Assembly: GCF_001578945.1 (NCBI RefSeq)
Contig: NZ_KQ969550.1
Coordinates: 403,101-467,100, forward strand
DNA from: Streptococcus oralis
GTDB taxonomy: Bacteria > Bacillota > Bacilli > Lactobacillales > Streptococcaceae
Reading direction: 5' to 3'
Length of the DNA stretch: 64,000 bases
Shown here: in pieces, positions 19,321 through 27,970 of the stretch
How positions within the stretch are numbered: position 1 is the first letter of the stretch
Layout of the letters: each line of letters opens with the position of its first letter
Notes under the pieces: generated by a model
What the model was told of the DNA's origin: nothing
The model's database searches: none
Seen by the model: the letters and a program-made list of their open reading frames with translations, nothing else
Made by a program: the position numbers and the translations under genes

Positions 19321-19341
19321 TTGTTAACTTTTTTCACAAAT
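19321..19341. promoter_or_regulatory. Putative operator copy 2 of the Rgg-like regulator
   Basis: Second copy of the motif, between the likely regulator promoter (TACAAT at 19293-19298) and its ribosome site. This placement suggests autoregulation by blocking elongation. Confidence 0.5.
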
Positions 19342-19353
19342 AAGGAGAAAATC

Positions 19354-20220
19354 ATGCGCTACGATTTTGGAAATGTTTATAAAGAAATCCGTGAGTCAAA
19401 AGGGTTAACTCAAGAAGATGTCTGTGGCAGCGTCCTTTCAAGAACCAGTCTATCAAAGATTGAAAGTGGCAAGACAACCCCAAAATATGAGAATATGGAG
19501 TTTCTTCTCCGGCAAATCAATATGAGTTTTGAAGAGTTTGAATATATTTGCTATCTCTACCACCCAAGTGAACGATCAACTATCATGCAGACTTTTCTAA
19601 AAATGTCTTCTATTAGTGGTACGAGCGACTTAAGTAAATTACTCAAAAAATGCCAACATTATCTAAAAACACACCATGATTTCCCCATCCAGCAGTTACA
19701 AGATATGCTCGAAATTGTTATCTACATCCGTGAAAATGGGATAGAAAAATTGTCAAGTAAGGTTGACAACATTGTAAACAGACTATGGGATAAGATTGAG
19801 AAACAAGATACTTGGTATGAGAGCGACCTCAAAGTCCTTAATACCATTCTCTTTGCTTTTCCTATGGAGTATATTCATCAGATTACCGAAAAAATTCTCG
19901 AACGAATAGAGGTTTATAAACACTATAGTCCTGTCTTTCAGCTTCGTATGATGTTGCTTCTAAATCTCTCAACTCTTTATCTTTACAATGGTGATAAGTT
20001 GCTTTGCAAACAGCTTTGCTACACTCTCTTAGAGGAAGCAAAAGTAAGCAAACAGTATGACACACTTGCGTTTTCCTATATTCGTATAGGCATTTGTACT
20101 AATGATGCTCAGTTGATACAAAATGGACTCTCCTTAGCTAAACTAGTTGAAGATGAACACTTACTAACAGAGCTAGAGCGAGAAGTTGACATCTTTGTAA
20201 ACAAAAAAGAAAGTCATTGA
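19354..20220 (+). CDS. Rgg/ComR-family transcriptional regulator
   Basis: This 288-residue protein has an N-terminal helix-turn-helix (about residues 5-60, with SRTSLSKIESGKTTP) and a helical repeat domain for peptide binding. ATG 19354 is chosen because AAGGAG lies 6 bases upstream. It is divergent from the WGW peptide and the lactococcin 972-type operon. In pneumococcus an Rgg-type regulator (RtgR) responding to a WxW peptide is known, so this gene is a candidate relative; the match is by architecture and context, not by alignment. Confidence 0.85.
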   Translation: MRYDFGNVYKEIRESKGLTQEDVCGSVLSRTSLSKIESGKTTPKYENMEFLLRQINMSFEEFEYICYLYHPSERSTIMQTFLKMSSISGTSDLSKLLKKCQHYLKTHHDFPIQQLQDMLEIVIYIRENGIEKLSSKVDNIVNRLWDKIEKQDTWYESDLKVLNTILFAFPMEYIHQITEKILERIEVYKHYSPVFQLRMMLLLNLSTLYLYNGDKLLCKQLCYTLLEEAKVSKQYDTLAFSYIRIGICTNDAQLIQNGLSLAKLVEDEHLLTELEREVDIFVNKKESH

Positions 20221-20241
20221 GACTTCCTTTTCTATATCTTC

Positions 20242-20868
20242 TTAATACCAACCGTTGTTAAGCCAGAAGTTCTTGGCAGCTGTCCATGAACCGTAACGTC
20301 CTGCAACGTAAGCATCTGCTACACGTTCTTGGTTTTCAGCTGAGTAGTCACCGTTCAAGTATGAATCTGTCAATTGGTAACGTCCGATGTAACGTCCGTT
20401 TGTCGCTGTATAGCTACCGCCTGATTCTTTTTGAGCGATCCATTCTTTGGCTTCTGCTTCAGATCCACTTACAGTTGAAGCTGTGTAGCTTTCTTCTTCA
20501 TAAGAAATGCTAGATGTAGCAGCTGGTGCTTCGTAAGTTGTCATTTCAGTTATTTCTTCGTAAGTCGTAGTCTCTTCGATTGTTTCTCCTGTTGCAGCTG
20601 GTGCTTCATAAGTTTTCTCAGCTGGAGCTGTCCCTTCGATGACCAAAACTTGATCCACAAAAATCAGATGGATATCCTCTATTTTGTTTTTCTCTGCCAA
20701 TTTTTCAACAGTAGTGTTGTACTTCTCAGCAATTTCTGAAAGAGTGTCACCTGATTTAACTGTATAAGTGACTATTTCATCTGCAAAAGCAAGTGATGGT
20801 GCAAGGAAAGCAAGGAAAGTTGCTGCTCCTGCAATAGTTAGTTTAATTTGTTTGGTTGTTAATGTCAT
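20242..20868 (-). CDS. Secreted LysM-domain protein with transglycosylase-like C-terminus
   Basis: This 208-residue protein has a signal peptide (residues 1-29, ending AFA). A LysM domain follows (about residues 33-77, YTVKSGDTLSEIAEKYN), then a Thr/Glu-rich linker with repeated YEAPAAT units. The C-terminal domain of about 65 residues carries AKEWIAQKESGGSYTA and GRYIGRYQL, like small lysozyme-like cell wall enzymes. In pneumococcus the protein at this place belongs to the WalRK regulon as I recall. A role in peptidoglycan remodelling is likely; the catalytic Glu would be that of QKESGG. Confidence 0.85.
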   Translation of the reverse strand: MTLTTKQIKLTIAGAATFLAFLAPSLAFADEIVTYTVKSGDTLSEIAEKYNTTVEKLAEKNKIEDIHLIFVDQVLVIEGTAPAEKTYEAPAATGETIEETTTYEEITEMTTYEAPAATSSISYEEESYTASTVSGSEAEAKEWIAQKESGGSYTATNGRYIGRYQLTDSYLNGDYSAENQERVADAYVAGRYGSWTAAKNFWLNNGWY

Positions 20869-20899
20869 TTCTAAAAATTCTCCTTTTTACTATGCTTCT

Positions 20900-20936
20900 A
20901 TCATACCGTTTGAATATTACCGTTTCTTAACGGTTT
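20900..20936 (-). promoter_or_regulatory. LysM gene promoter with repeated TACCGTTT
   Basis: TATGAT (20900-20905, minus strand) may be the -10. On the plus strand TACCGTTT occurs at 20904-20911 and 20918-20925, and its inverse AACGGT at 20929. These repeats could bind a regulator. No clear TGTWAH-N5-TGTWAH WalR box was found. Confidence 0.4.
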
Positions 20937-21069
20937 CGTGTAGAAATATTACAAAAATATTTTATATTTACTGAAACGATGATGTTTTTGTCATAAAAGA
21001 CAAGATTTTATACCATTTTTATCCATTTTACCAATTTTATGAGGGAAACAAGCGCAGAGGCTCATTCTT

Positions 21070-21078
21070 TGATATAAT
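21070..21078 (+). promoter_or_regulatory. Extended -10 promoter of the serine dehydratase genes
   Basis: TGATATAAT gives a TATAAT with an upstream TG, 30 bases before the sdaAB ATG. No -35 is evident, as is common with extended -10 promoters. Confidence 0.55.
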
Positions 21079-21108
21079 AGTTATAAGAATCTTTGTAGGG
21101 GGAAACAG

Positions 21109-21780
21109 ATGCAATCACTTCGTTTTCAATCTGTCTTTGATATTATCGGACCTGTCATGATTGGCCCATCTAGTAGCCATACAGCTGGGGCGGTTCGTAT
21201 CGGGAAAATTGTCTCTTCTATCTTTGGTGAGACACCAACAGAGGTGGAGTTCCAACTATTTAATTCGTTTGCCAAGACCTACCGTGGTCATGGGACAGAT
21301 CTTGCTCTCGTCGCTGGCATTTTGGGTATGAATACGGATGATCCTGATATCCCAAATAGTCTTGAGATTGCCCATAAACGTGGTATCAAGATTGTCTGGA
21401 CCATTCAAAAAGACAGCAATGCTCCTCACCCTAACACCACTAAGATCACCGTAAAGAATGATCACAAGACCATTAGTGTGACAGGGATTTCCATCGGTGG
21501 AGGAAATATTCAGGTTACGGAACTCAATGGCTTTGCCGTCTCTCTCAGCATGAATACACCGACCATCATCATTGTCCACCAAGATGTTCCAGGTATGATC
21601 GCCCATGTTACTGAAGCCCTCTCTCGTTTCGGTATCAACATCGCCCAGATGAATGTGACTAGGGAAAAAGCTGGAGAAAAAGCCATCATGATTATCGAAG
21701 TCGATAGTCGAAATTGCGAAGAAGCTATTGAGGAGATTCGCAAGATCCCTCACCTGCACAATGTTAATTTCTTCAAATAG
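21109..21780 (+). CDS. sdaAB: L-serine dehydratase, beta subunit
   Basis: This 223-residue subunit joins SdaAA to form the iron-sulfur L-serine deaminase that makes pyruvate and ammonia. The N-terminal domain carries MIGPSSSHTAGAVRIG. The C-terminus is an ACT domain (about residues 148-220), a likely serine-sensing site. GGGGG gives the ribosome site. It precedes the alpha subunit by eight bases; the two-subunit form is typical of Firmicutes. Confidence 0.95.
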   Translation: MQSLRFQSVFDIIGPVMIGPSSSHTAGAVRIGKIVSSIFGETPTEVEFQLFNSFAKTYRGHGTDLALVAGILGMNTDDPDIPNSLEIAHKRGIKIVWTIQKDSNAPHPNTTKITVKNDHKTISVTGISIGGGNIQVTELNGFAVSLSMNTPTIIIVHQDVPGMIAHVTEALSRFGINIAQMNVTREKAGEKAIMIIEVDSRNCEEAIEEIRKIPHLHNVNFFK

Positions 21781-21788
21781 GAGGGGTC

Positions 21789-22661
21789 ATGTTTTACTCT
21801 ATTAAAGAATTAGTCGAGCAAGCAGAGCTGGATTTCCAAGGAAATGTAGCTGAGCTCATGATCGCCACTGAATACGAACTAACAGGACGGGAGCGCCCCG
21901 AAGTCCTGCTCCTCATGGAGCGCAATCTAGAAGTCATGAAAGCCTCAGTTGAGCTAGGGCTGAGTGAAAATAAATCCCGCAGTGGCCTGACGGGCGGAGA
22001 CGCTGCTAAGCTTGATCGCTACATCAAGGAAGGCAAGGCTCTGTCTGACTTTACCGTCCTGTCTGCCGCTCGAAACGCTATCGCTGTCAATGAACACAAT
22101 GCTAAAATGGGCCTAGTCTGTGCGACGCCAACAGCAGGAAGTGCTGGGTGTCTGCCTGCTGTTTTAACAGCTGCTATTCAAAAGCTCAACCTCAGCCAGG
22201 AACAACAACTCAATTTTCTCTTTGCGGCGGGTGCCTTTGGTCTAGTCATTGCTAACAATGCCTCCATTTCAGGTGCTGAAGGCGGATGCCAAGCAGAGGT
22301 TGGATCTGCCTCAGCTATGAGTGCAGCAGCCCTAACCTTGGCAGCTGGAGGAAGCCCTTATCAGGCTAGTCAAGCTATCTGCTTTGTCATTAAAAATATG
22401 CTGGGTTTGATTTGTGACCCTGTGGCAGGTCTGGTCGAAGTTCCTTGTGTCAAGCGCAATGCCATGGGGGCGAGTTTTGCCTTTATCGCAGCAGATATGG
22501 CCCTAGCAGGGATTGAGTCCAAAATCCCTGTGGATGAAGTCATTGATGCCATGTATCAGGTCGGCTCTAGCCTTCCAACTGCCTTTCGAGAAACAGCCGA
22601 AGGAGGTCTCGCTACGACACCAACCGGTCGCCGCCTCCAGAAGGAAATCTTCGGCGAATAG
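21789..22661 (+). CDS. sdaAA: L-serine dehydratase, alpha subunit
   Basis: This 290-residue subunit holds the catalytic 4Fe-4S cluster. Conserved cysteines lie in VCATPTAGSAGCLPA (about residues 114-127), ICDPVAGLVEVPCVKRN and EGGCQAEVG. It converts L-serine to pyruvate with SdaAB, which is encoded immediately upstream. GGAGGGG is the ribosome site. The HAD phosphatase gene follows after 30 bases and may be co-transcribed. Confidence 0.95.
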   Translation: MFYSIKELVEQAELDFQGNVAELMIATEYELTGRERPEVLLLMERNLEVMKASVELGLSENKSRSGLTGGDAAKLDRYIKEGKALSDFTVLSAARNAIAVNEHNAKMGLVCATPTAGSAGCLPAVLTAAIQKLNLSQEQQLNFLFAAGAFGLVIANNASISGAEGGCQAEVGSASAMSAAALTLAAGGSPYQASQAICFVIKNMLGLICDPVAGLVEVPCVKRNAMGASFAFIAADMALAGIESKIPVDEVIDAMYQVGSSLPTAFRETAEGGLATTPTGRRLQKEIFGE

Positions 22662-22691
22662 TTTATTCAATAGTCTATATAAGGAGAAATG

Positions 22692-23333
22692 ATGTCAGCT
22701 ATTACCGCTATTTTCTTTGACCTAGATGGAACACTGGTCGATAGTTCCACTGGGATCCACAATGCCTTTACCCACACCTTTGAACAGCTCGGGGTTCCTG
22801 TTCCCGATGCAAAGACCATTCGGACCTTTATGGGACCGCCACTTGAGGTCAGCTTTTCCAGCATCCTTGACGCAGAATTGGTTCCACAAGCTATCCAAAT
22901 TTACCGTTCCTACTACAAGGAAAAAGGCGTGCACGAAGCCCATCTCTTTCCACAGATGGAGGACTTATTGGTCGAGCTAGGAAAGACCTATCCTCTCTAT
23001 ATCACCACAACTAAGAATGCACCAACAGCCCTTGAAATGACCCGTAATTTTGGAATCGATAGCCTATTTGACGGCATCTATGGTTCGACTCCAGAAACAC
23101 TTCACAAGGCTGATGTCATTCGACAAGCTCTCAAAACCCATGCCCTAACACCCGAACAAGTAGTCATTATCGGCGATACCAAGTTTGATATGAGCGGGGC
23201 TGAGGAGACTGGCATCAAAAAAATGGCTGCTACTTGGGGCTTTGGCGAAACCCAAGAACTACTCAGCTACCAGCCAGATTGGGTTGCGGACACAACCACC
23301 GACGTTTTAAAAATCCTACAAAAGAAAAACTAG
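22692..23333 (+). CDS. HAD-family phosphatase, phosphoglycolate phosphatase-like
   Basis: This 213-residue protein shows the HAD motifs in order: FFDLDGTLVDS (motif I, about residues 8-18), TTTKN (motif II) and GDTKFDMSGA (motif IV). The cap insert after motif I is of the Gph/PpaX type. The substrate could be phosphoglycolate, pyrophosphate or another small phosphate ester. The second of two adjacent ATG codons is chosen because it lies at a better distance from AAGGAG. Confidence 0.85.
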   Translation: MSAITAIFFDLDGTLVDSSTGIHNAFTHTFEQLGVPVPDAKTIRTFMGPPLEVSFSSILDAELVPQAIQIYRSYYKEKGVHEAHLFPQMEDLLVELGKTYPLYITTTKNAPTALEMTRNFGIDSLFDGIYGSTPETLHKADVIRQALKTHALTPEQVVIIGDTKFDMSGAEETGIKKMAATWGFGETQELLSYQPDWVADTTTDVLKILQKKN

Positions 23334-23355
23334 CAAGGGCATCCCTGCTAGTTTT
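23326..23355. terminator. Bidirectional terminator
   Basis: ACTAGCA-GGG pairs with CCC-TGCTAGT around a short loop, with A-runs on the left and T-runs on the right. It separates the convergent HAD and dehydratase genes. Confidence 0.85.
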
Positions 23356-23357
23356 CT

Positions 23358-25208
23358 TTATTCACAATGAGTGGTCTCATTAGCAAAAGCGATAATAGCT
23401 TGTTTCAATTCATCTCCGCTGAGTGAACGGAACTCTTTAATCTTTTGATCAATAGCTTCTAGAGGCATGATGTTTACCTTACCAACGAAAATCTTGTCCA
23501 TGACTTGATTATCAACCAATTCGGTCGAAACCAAGAGTTCTTCATAGAGTTTTTCACCTGGTCGGATACCGACCTCAACGATTGGAATTTCACTTTCTGT
23601 GTGCCCGCTTAGAAGGACCATTTTCTTAGCCAAGTCATAGATCTTAACTGGTTTGCCCATGTCGAGGATAAAGACTTCTCCGTCCTTGGCATAAGCGCCC
23701 GCATGGATTACCAGACGGCTGGCTTCTGGAATGGTCATGAAGTACCGTGTCATACGGAAGTCTGTCACCGTTACGGGACCGCCTTCAGCAATCTGACGTT
23801 CAAAGACAGGAATCACACTACCACGACTACCAAGAACATTCCCAAAACGAACGGCACAGTAGGTTGATTGGCTACGTTGGTTAAAACCAGTGACAATCAA
23901 CTCTGCCACGCGCTTAGTCGCACCCATAACATTCGGTGGATTGACCGCCTTGTCAGTCGAAATCATGACCATCTTAGGTACTTTGGCCTCATCAACAGCC
24001 TTGGCAACATTGTAGGTCCCGAGGATATTGTTCTTGAAGGCTTCTTTTGGATTGCGCTCCATCATCGGAACATGTTTGTGGGCTGCAGCATGATAGACGA
24101 TGGCTGGTTTGTACTGTTTAAACACCTGCAAGAGACGATCATAGTCCTGAATATCTGCAATAACAGGAACATAATCAATCCCTTGGAATGTACGGATCAA
24201 TTCATGATAAACGAGGTAGATGGAGTTTTCACCATGTCCAAGCAAGACGATACGCTCGGGATTGAAGCGACTAACCTGACGGCAAATCTCCGAACCAATC
24301 GAACCACCAGCTCCTGTCACCAAGATAGTCTTACCTGTAAGCTCTGCACCAAGGCGGGATTCGTCAAGACGAATTTCCTGACGGCCCAAAAGGTCTGTGA
24401 TGTCAATTTTCTGGAAACCACTACCTGGTTGGTGAAGCCCCTGAACAACTGTCTCAACCTTGGGCATCTTGTAACATTTGATACCTAGTCTGTTACACAT
24501 CTGCAAGATGCGTTCATACTCTGACGGATCAAGCGAAGGGATGGCTACGATAACACGCTCGATTTGATGACGCTTAGCTAATTCAGGCAGATTATCATAA
24601 GAACCCAAAACTGGGATTCCACCAAGCTTTTGCCCTTTTTTCTTTTCATCATTGTCCAAAATCCCTACTAGCTCAAGGTCGCTAGTTGGATGTTGGTAGC
24701 TGTTCATAAAGAGAGCCCCACCATCACCAGCACCGATCAAGAAGGTACGGCGGTGTTCGCCATCCCCACTTCCCTGCTTGCGCTTAGAATAAATCAACTG
24801 CCAAGTGATACGAGGGAGCAAGATCAGGAAGGTACTCAATAAGATAAAGAGTATGATGAACCGGATAGAAAATAGGGGAAGAAAAGCGTAGCAAAGTCCG
24901 TAAGAGACAATGCTACTGACCGTTACGCCAAAAAAGATTTTTAAGAAATCTGTGATTTTACTATAGCGACTAATACTCGCATTGAGCCCCCAAAATCCAA
25001 TCATGATTTGATAGAAGAGGAAAGCCAAACCAGTATAGATAACATAGTCCACAGGCGCTGGGTTAATCAAGCCATAAAAGAGAATGTAAGACACGATGAT
25101 GGAAACCACCATACTAATAATGTCAAATACACCCCAAAACACCTGCTTTTGCTGTTTATTTAAAATTTCAACCAGATCAATCACGTAATCTGTTAGTTTT
25201 TTATTCAT
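23358..25208 (-). CDS. Membrane-bound nucleotide-sugar 4,6-dehydratase (CapD/PglF type)
   Basis: This 616-residue protein has four N-terminal membrane helices (about residues 22-130), a first Rossmann-like domain (GAGDGGALFM near 158) and a catalytic SDR domain with GAGGSIGSE near 297. It contains STDKAVNPPNVMGATKR, the active site signature of UDP-GlcNAc 4,6-dehydratases, in which the usual YxxxK Tyr is replaced by Met. Such enzymes start synthesis of bacillosamine- or FucNAc-type sugars for surface polysaccharides or glycoproteins. The neighbouring glycosyltransferase supports a surface-sugar role. Confidence 0.9.
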   Translation of the reverse strand: MNKKLTDYVIDLVEILNKQQKQVFWGVFDIISMVVSIIVSYILFYGLINPAPVDYVIYTGLAFLFYQIMIGFWGLNASISRYSKITDFLKIFFGVTVSSIVSYGLCYAFLPLFSIRFIILFILLSTFLILLPRITWQLIYSKRKQGSGDGEHRRTFLIGAGDGGALFMNSYQHPTSDLELVGILDNDEKKKGQKLGGIPVLGSYDNLPELAKRHQIERVIVAIPSLDPSEYERILQMCNRLGIKCYKMPKVETVVQGLHQPGSGFQKIDITDLLGRQEIRLDESRLGAELTGKTILVTGAGGSIGSEICRQVSRFNPERIVLLGHGENSIYLVYHELIRTFQGIDYVPVIADIQDYDRLLQVFKQYKPAIVYHAAAHKHVPMMERNPKEAFKNNILGTYNVAKAVDEAKVPKMVMISTDKAVNPPNVMGATKRVAELIVTGFNQRSQSTYCAVRFGNVLGSRGSVIPVFERQIAEGGPVTVTDFRMTRYFMTIPEASRLVIHAGAYAKDGEVFILDMGKPVKIYDLAKKMVLLSGHTESEIPIVEVGIRPGEKLYEELLVSTELVDNQVMDKIFVGKVNIMPLEAIDQKIKEFRSLSGDELKQAIIAFANETTHCE

Positions 25209-25289
25209 AGGAATTTACTCTTTCTTAAAAGAATGCAAATAAATATACTGTCATTATAACATTTTTTGGCTATTTTATCTTTTACAATA

Positions 25290-26120
25290 CTATTTATTTT
25301 TTCTTAATAATTTCACAAAAATAAACTGACGTACAAAGCCTGGACAAAGTGCAACAATGGACTGAATAACTATGCTTTCCGCATATTCCATGTAGGAAAT
25401 TTGCCCTCTTTCAAGCATGCGCTGACGAGCCTGACGATAGAGTTTGAGGTAGCGCAAACCACCACGACGTTCAAACATCCCTGCACCTACACGAACCTTA
25501 CACAAAATCTGATCGAGATTTCCAGTCTTGGCACCTGCAGCAATCATATTGAGCCAGAGGAGATCATCCTCCATATAAAGCCCATCTTCATAGTTGCCTG
25601 CCTTGAGGACCATGTCCTTTTTGAACATGACTGTCATATGGTTAAAGGCGCTTCTCATTCTCTGATAGGCCACAATGTCTGCGTGCTGAGTAGGAACACG
25701 ACGATAAGACACAATCTCATCTGGATTGTCAATGAACTCTGCGATATGCCCGCCTAAGAGATCGAGATCTTCTTTCTCCATTAGCTGAAGCTGTTTCTCA
25801 AAACGATCTGGAACGGCTAAATCATCCGTATCCATGCGGGCAATAATGTCATACTGGCACTGTAAAACACCGTATCGAAGAGCCAAACCTAAACCTTGAT
25901 TTTCTTCTAAGGGGCAACGCTTAACTGGAATCTCTGACTGAGCTTCCACTTCATCTAGCACCTGATAGAGTTCGGGGGTGAGTTGCCCGTCCTCAACAAG
26001 AACAAGTTCGCTCGGTTTAAAGGTCTGATTTTGAACACTCTTGATGGCATCTCTCAAAAATGCCGGATTTTCCTTTACATAGACCGACATCAAGACGCTG
26101 ATTTTTTGCTTTTCAGGCAC
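25290..26120 (-). CDS. Family 2 glycosyltransferase
   Basis: This 276-residue GT-A fold transferase begins KISVLMSVYVKENPAFL. The nucleotide-sugar-binding DxD appears within ARMDTDDLAVPDRF (about residues 94-106), and MEDDLLWLNM supplies the catalytic-base region. No clear membrane anchor is seen except the hydrophobic, basic C-terminus. It lies 81 bases before the dehydratase gene on the same strand, so the two may act on one surface glycan. Donor and acceptor are unknown. Confidence 0.87.
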   Translation of the reverse strand: MPEKQKISVLMSVYVKENPAFLRDAIKSVQNQTFKPSELVLVEDGQLTPELYQVLDEVEAQSEIPVKRCPLEENQGLGLALRYGVLQCQYDIIARMDTDDLAVPDRFEKQLQLMEKEDLDLLGGHIAEFIDNPDEIVSYRRVPTQHADIVAYQRMRSAFNHMTVMFKKDMVLKAGNYEDGLYMEDDLLWLNMIAAGAKTGNLDQILCKVRVGAGMFERRGGLRYLKLYRQARQRMLERGQISYMEYAESIVIQSIVALCPGFVRQFIFVKLLRKNK

Positions 26121-26341
26121 AGTTTTTCTCCAATGTATAGATTTCCTTCCACTATTTTATCACAAAATTTCCTAGTTTCCTATTTTTATATCAAATCAAG
26201 GAAAATTCTAGTAAAGAAATCCGTCCCTTTTCACTTTATTTTCACTTCCATTGATTGTACTGTCTTGGCTGTCATTACTTGACATTATAAGGAAAAAACC
26301 TTAAAATAAGCTGTTATTAAAATCATCCTATCGAGGTTTTT

Positions 26342-27508
26342 ATGAAAAAACAATCACTCTTTTTTGTTCTAGGAATTGTCTTAATCGGGACCGTTTTACG
26401 CTCTCCTTTTACTGCTCTGCCAACCATTTTAGGAGATATCGCTCAAGGACTAGGAGTGGAGGTTAGCTCTCTTGGGATTTTAACCAGTCTCCCTCTCTTG
26501 ATGTTTGCTCTTTTCTCTGCTTTTGCAAGCCGCTTGGCACAAAAAATCGGGTTGGAACATCTCTTTACTTACTGTCTCCTCCTCTTAACTGTTGGCTCTG
26601 TCATTCGTATCTTCAATCTTCCCCTTCTCTATCTAGGGACCCTGATTGTGGGAGCAAGCATTGCGATCTTCAATGTACTCCTCCCAAGTATGATCCAGGC
26701 AAATCAGCCTCAAAAGATTAGTTTCCTAACAACTCTCTACGTCACTGCCATGGGAATTTCGACAGCCATCGCTTCTTATCTTTCTGTCCCTATCACCAAG
26801 GCCAGTTCTTGGAAGGGCCTTATCCTCGTTCTCAGCTTTCTCTGTCTGGTCACTCTGCTAGTCTGGTTGCCAAATCATCACCACAACCACCACCTAGAAA
26901 ACCAAAAAGAAAAGCAAGTCAAAGAGAATATTCTAAAAAGTAAAGATGTCTGGGCTATCATTATCTTTGGCGGGCTTCAGTCCTTGCTCTTTTATACAAG
27001 TATGACCTGGTTGCCAACTATGGCTGTTAGTGCTGGTATTTCTAATAGTGATGCAGCTCTCCTCGCTTCTATTTTTTCACTGATTAGCATTCCTTTTTCA
27101 ATGACTGTTCCAAGTCTGACGACTCGTCTATCAGATGCCCACCGTCGAATTATGCTGGCAATCATTTCCTTCTCTGGAATGACAGGAATTGCCATGCTCT
27201 TGTATCCAACCAACAACTTCCTCTACTGGCTAGTCGCCCATCTCTTGATTGGAACGGCCTGCAGTGCCCTCTTCCCCTACCTCATGGTTTGCTTTTCTCT
27301 TAAAACCAGCTCTCCTGAAAAGACAGCCCAGCTGTCAGGACTGGCGCAAACAGGGGGCTACATCTTAGCAGCTTTTGGTCCTGCCTTGTTTGGTTATAGT
27401 TTTGAACTTTTCCAATCTTGGATCCCAGCTGTCCTTGCCCTTCTAGCCATTGATATCATCATGACCGTCTCGCTCTTTATGGTGGATCGAGCTGAAAAAA
27501 TCCTCTAA
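26342..27508 (+). CDS. Major facilitator superfamily transporter, CynX/NimT type
   Basis: This 388-residue protein is predicted to span the membrane 12 times, with a His-rich central loop (HHHNHHLE, about residues 180-188). The opening VLIGTVLRSPFTALPTIL is typical of the CynX/NimT branch, which includes cyanate and 2-nitroimidazole transporters. The substrate here is unknown. The gene stands alone, with a hairpin downstream and nothing recognised in the 220 bases upstream. Confidence 0.85.
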   Translation: MKKQSLFFVLGIVLIGTVLRSPFTALPTILGDIAQGLGVEVSSLGILTSLPLLMFALFSAFASRLAQKIGLEHLFTYCLLLLTVGSVIRIFNLPLLYLGTLIVGASIAIFNVLLPSMIQANQPQKISFLTTLYVTAMGISTAIASYLSVPITKASSWKGLILVLSFLCLVTLLVWLPNHHHNHHLENQKEKQVKENILKSKDVWAIIIFGGLQSLLFYTSMTWLPTMAVSAGISNSDAALLASIFSLISIPFSMTVPSLTTRLSDAHRRIMLAIISFSGMTGIAMLLYPTNNFLYWLVAHLLIGTACSALFPYLMVCFSLKTSSPEKTAQLSGLAQTGGYILAAFGPALFGYSFELFQSWIPAVLALLAIDIIMTVSLFMVDRAEKIL

Positions 27509-27536
27509 ACTTCTAGTTTTTACTAGGAGTTTTTTA
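27509..27536 (+). terminator. Terminator after the MFS gene
   Basis: CTAGT/ACTAG arms around TTTT, extended by imperfect pairing, followed by GTTTTTTAT. Confidence 0.6.
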
Positions 27537-27625
27537 TATGTAAAATTTTTACACATATTTCTTGACAGGGCTTTCAACTTGAGATACAATATATTTGAAA
27601 AGAGTATATATAAAATTTTTATATA
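27537..27625 (+). promoter_or_regulatory. padR operon promoter flanked by two similar palindromes
   Basis: The promoter is TTGACA (27562-27567), 17 bases, TACAAT (27585-27590). Palindromes TGTAAAATTTTTACA (27539-27553) upstream and TATAAAATTTTTATA (27609-27623) downstream share the pattern TRTAAAATTTTTAYA. They are probable operators for the PadR protein. Confidence 0.65.
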
Positions 27626-27643
27626 ATATAAAGGAGGTTTCCC

Positions 27644-27970
27644 ATGTACTTCCCAACATCCTCTGCCTTGATCGAGTTTCTCATCTTGGCTGTACTGGAG
27701 CGGGGAGATTCTTATGGTTATGAGATTAGTCAAACCATTAAGCTCATCGCCAATATCAAAGAATCTACGCTCTATCCCATTCTCAAAAAATTGGAAGCCA
27801 GTGGCTTTCTGACCACCTACTCTAGAGAGTTTCAGGGGCGTATGCGCAAATACTACTCCTTGACCAATCGGGGCGTAGAGCAGCTCGTTACTCTAAAGGA
27901 AGAGTGGACGCTCTATACCGACACCGTCAACGGCATCATAGAAGGGAGTATCCGCCATGACAAGAACTGA
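27644..27970 (+). CDS. PadR-family transcriptional regulator
   Basis: This 108-residue protein is the small PadR type: a winged helix (about residues 8-80, SYGYEISQTIKLI and STLYPILKKLEASGFL) with a short C-terminal dimerisation helix. It usually represses its own operon and responds to membrane or phenolic stress. AAAGGAGG lies before the ATG. It overlaps the DUF1700 gene by 14 bases and heads a four-gene operon. Two palindromes flank its promoter. Confidence 0.93.
   Translation: MYFPTSSALIEFLILAVLERGDSYGYEISQTIKLIANIKESTLYPILKKLEASGFLTTYSREFQGRMRKYYSLTNRGVEQLVTLKEEWTLYTDTVNGIIEGSIRHDKN

Noticed and set aside
23868-24488. 206-codon plus-strand reading frame
   Set aside because: It is antisense to the conserved dehydratase domain of the 23358 gene.
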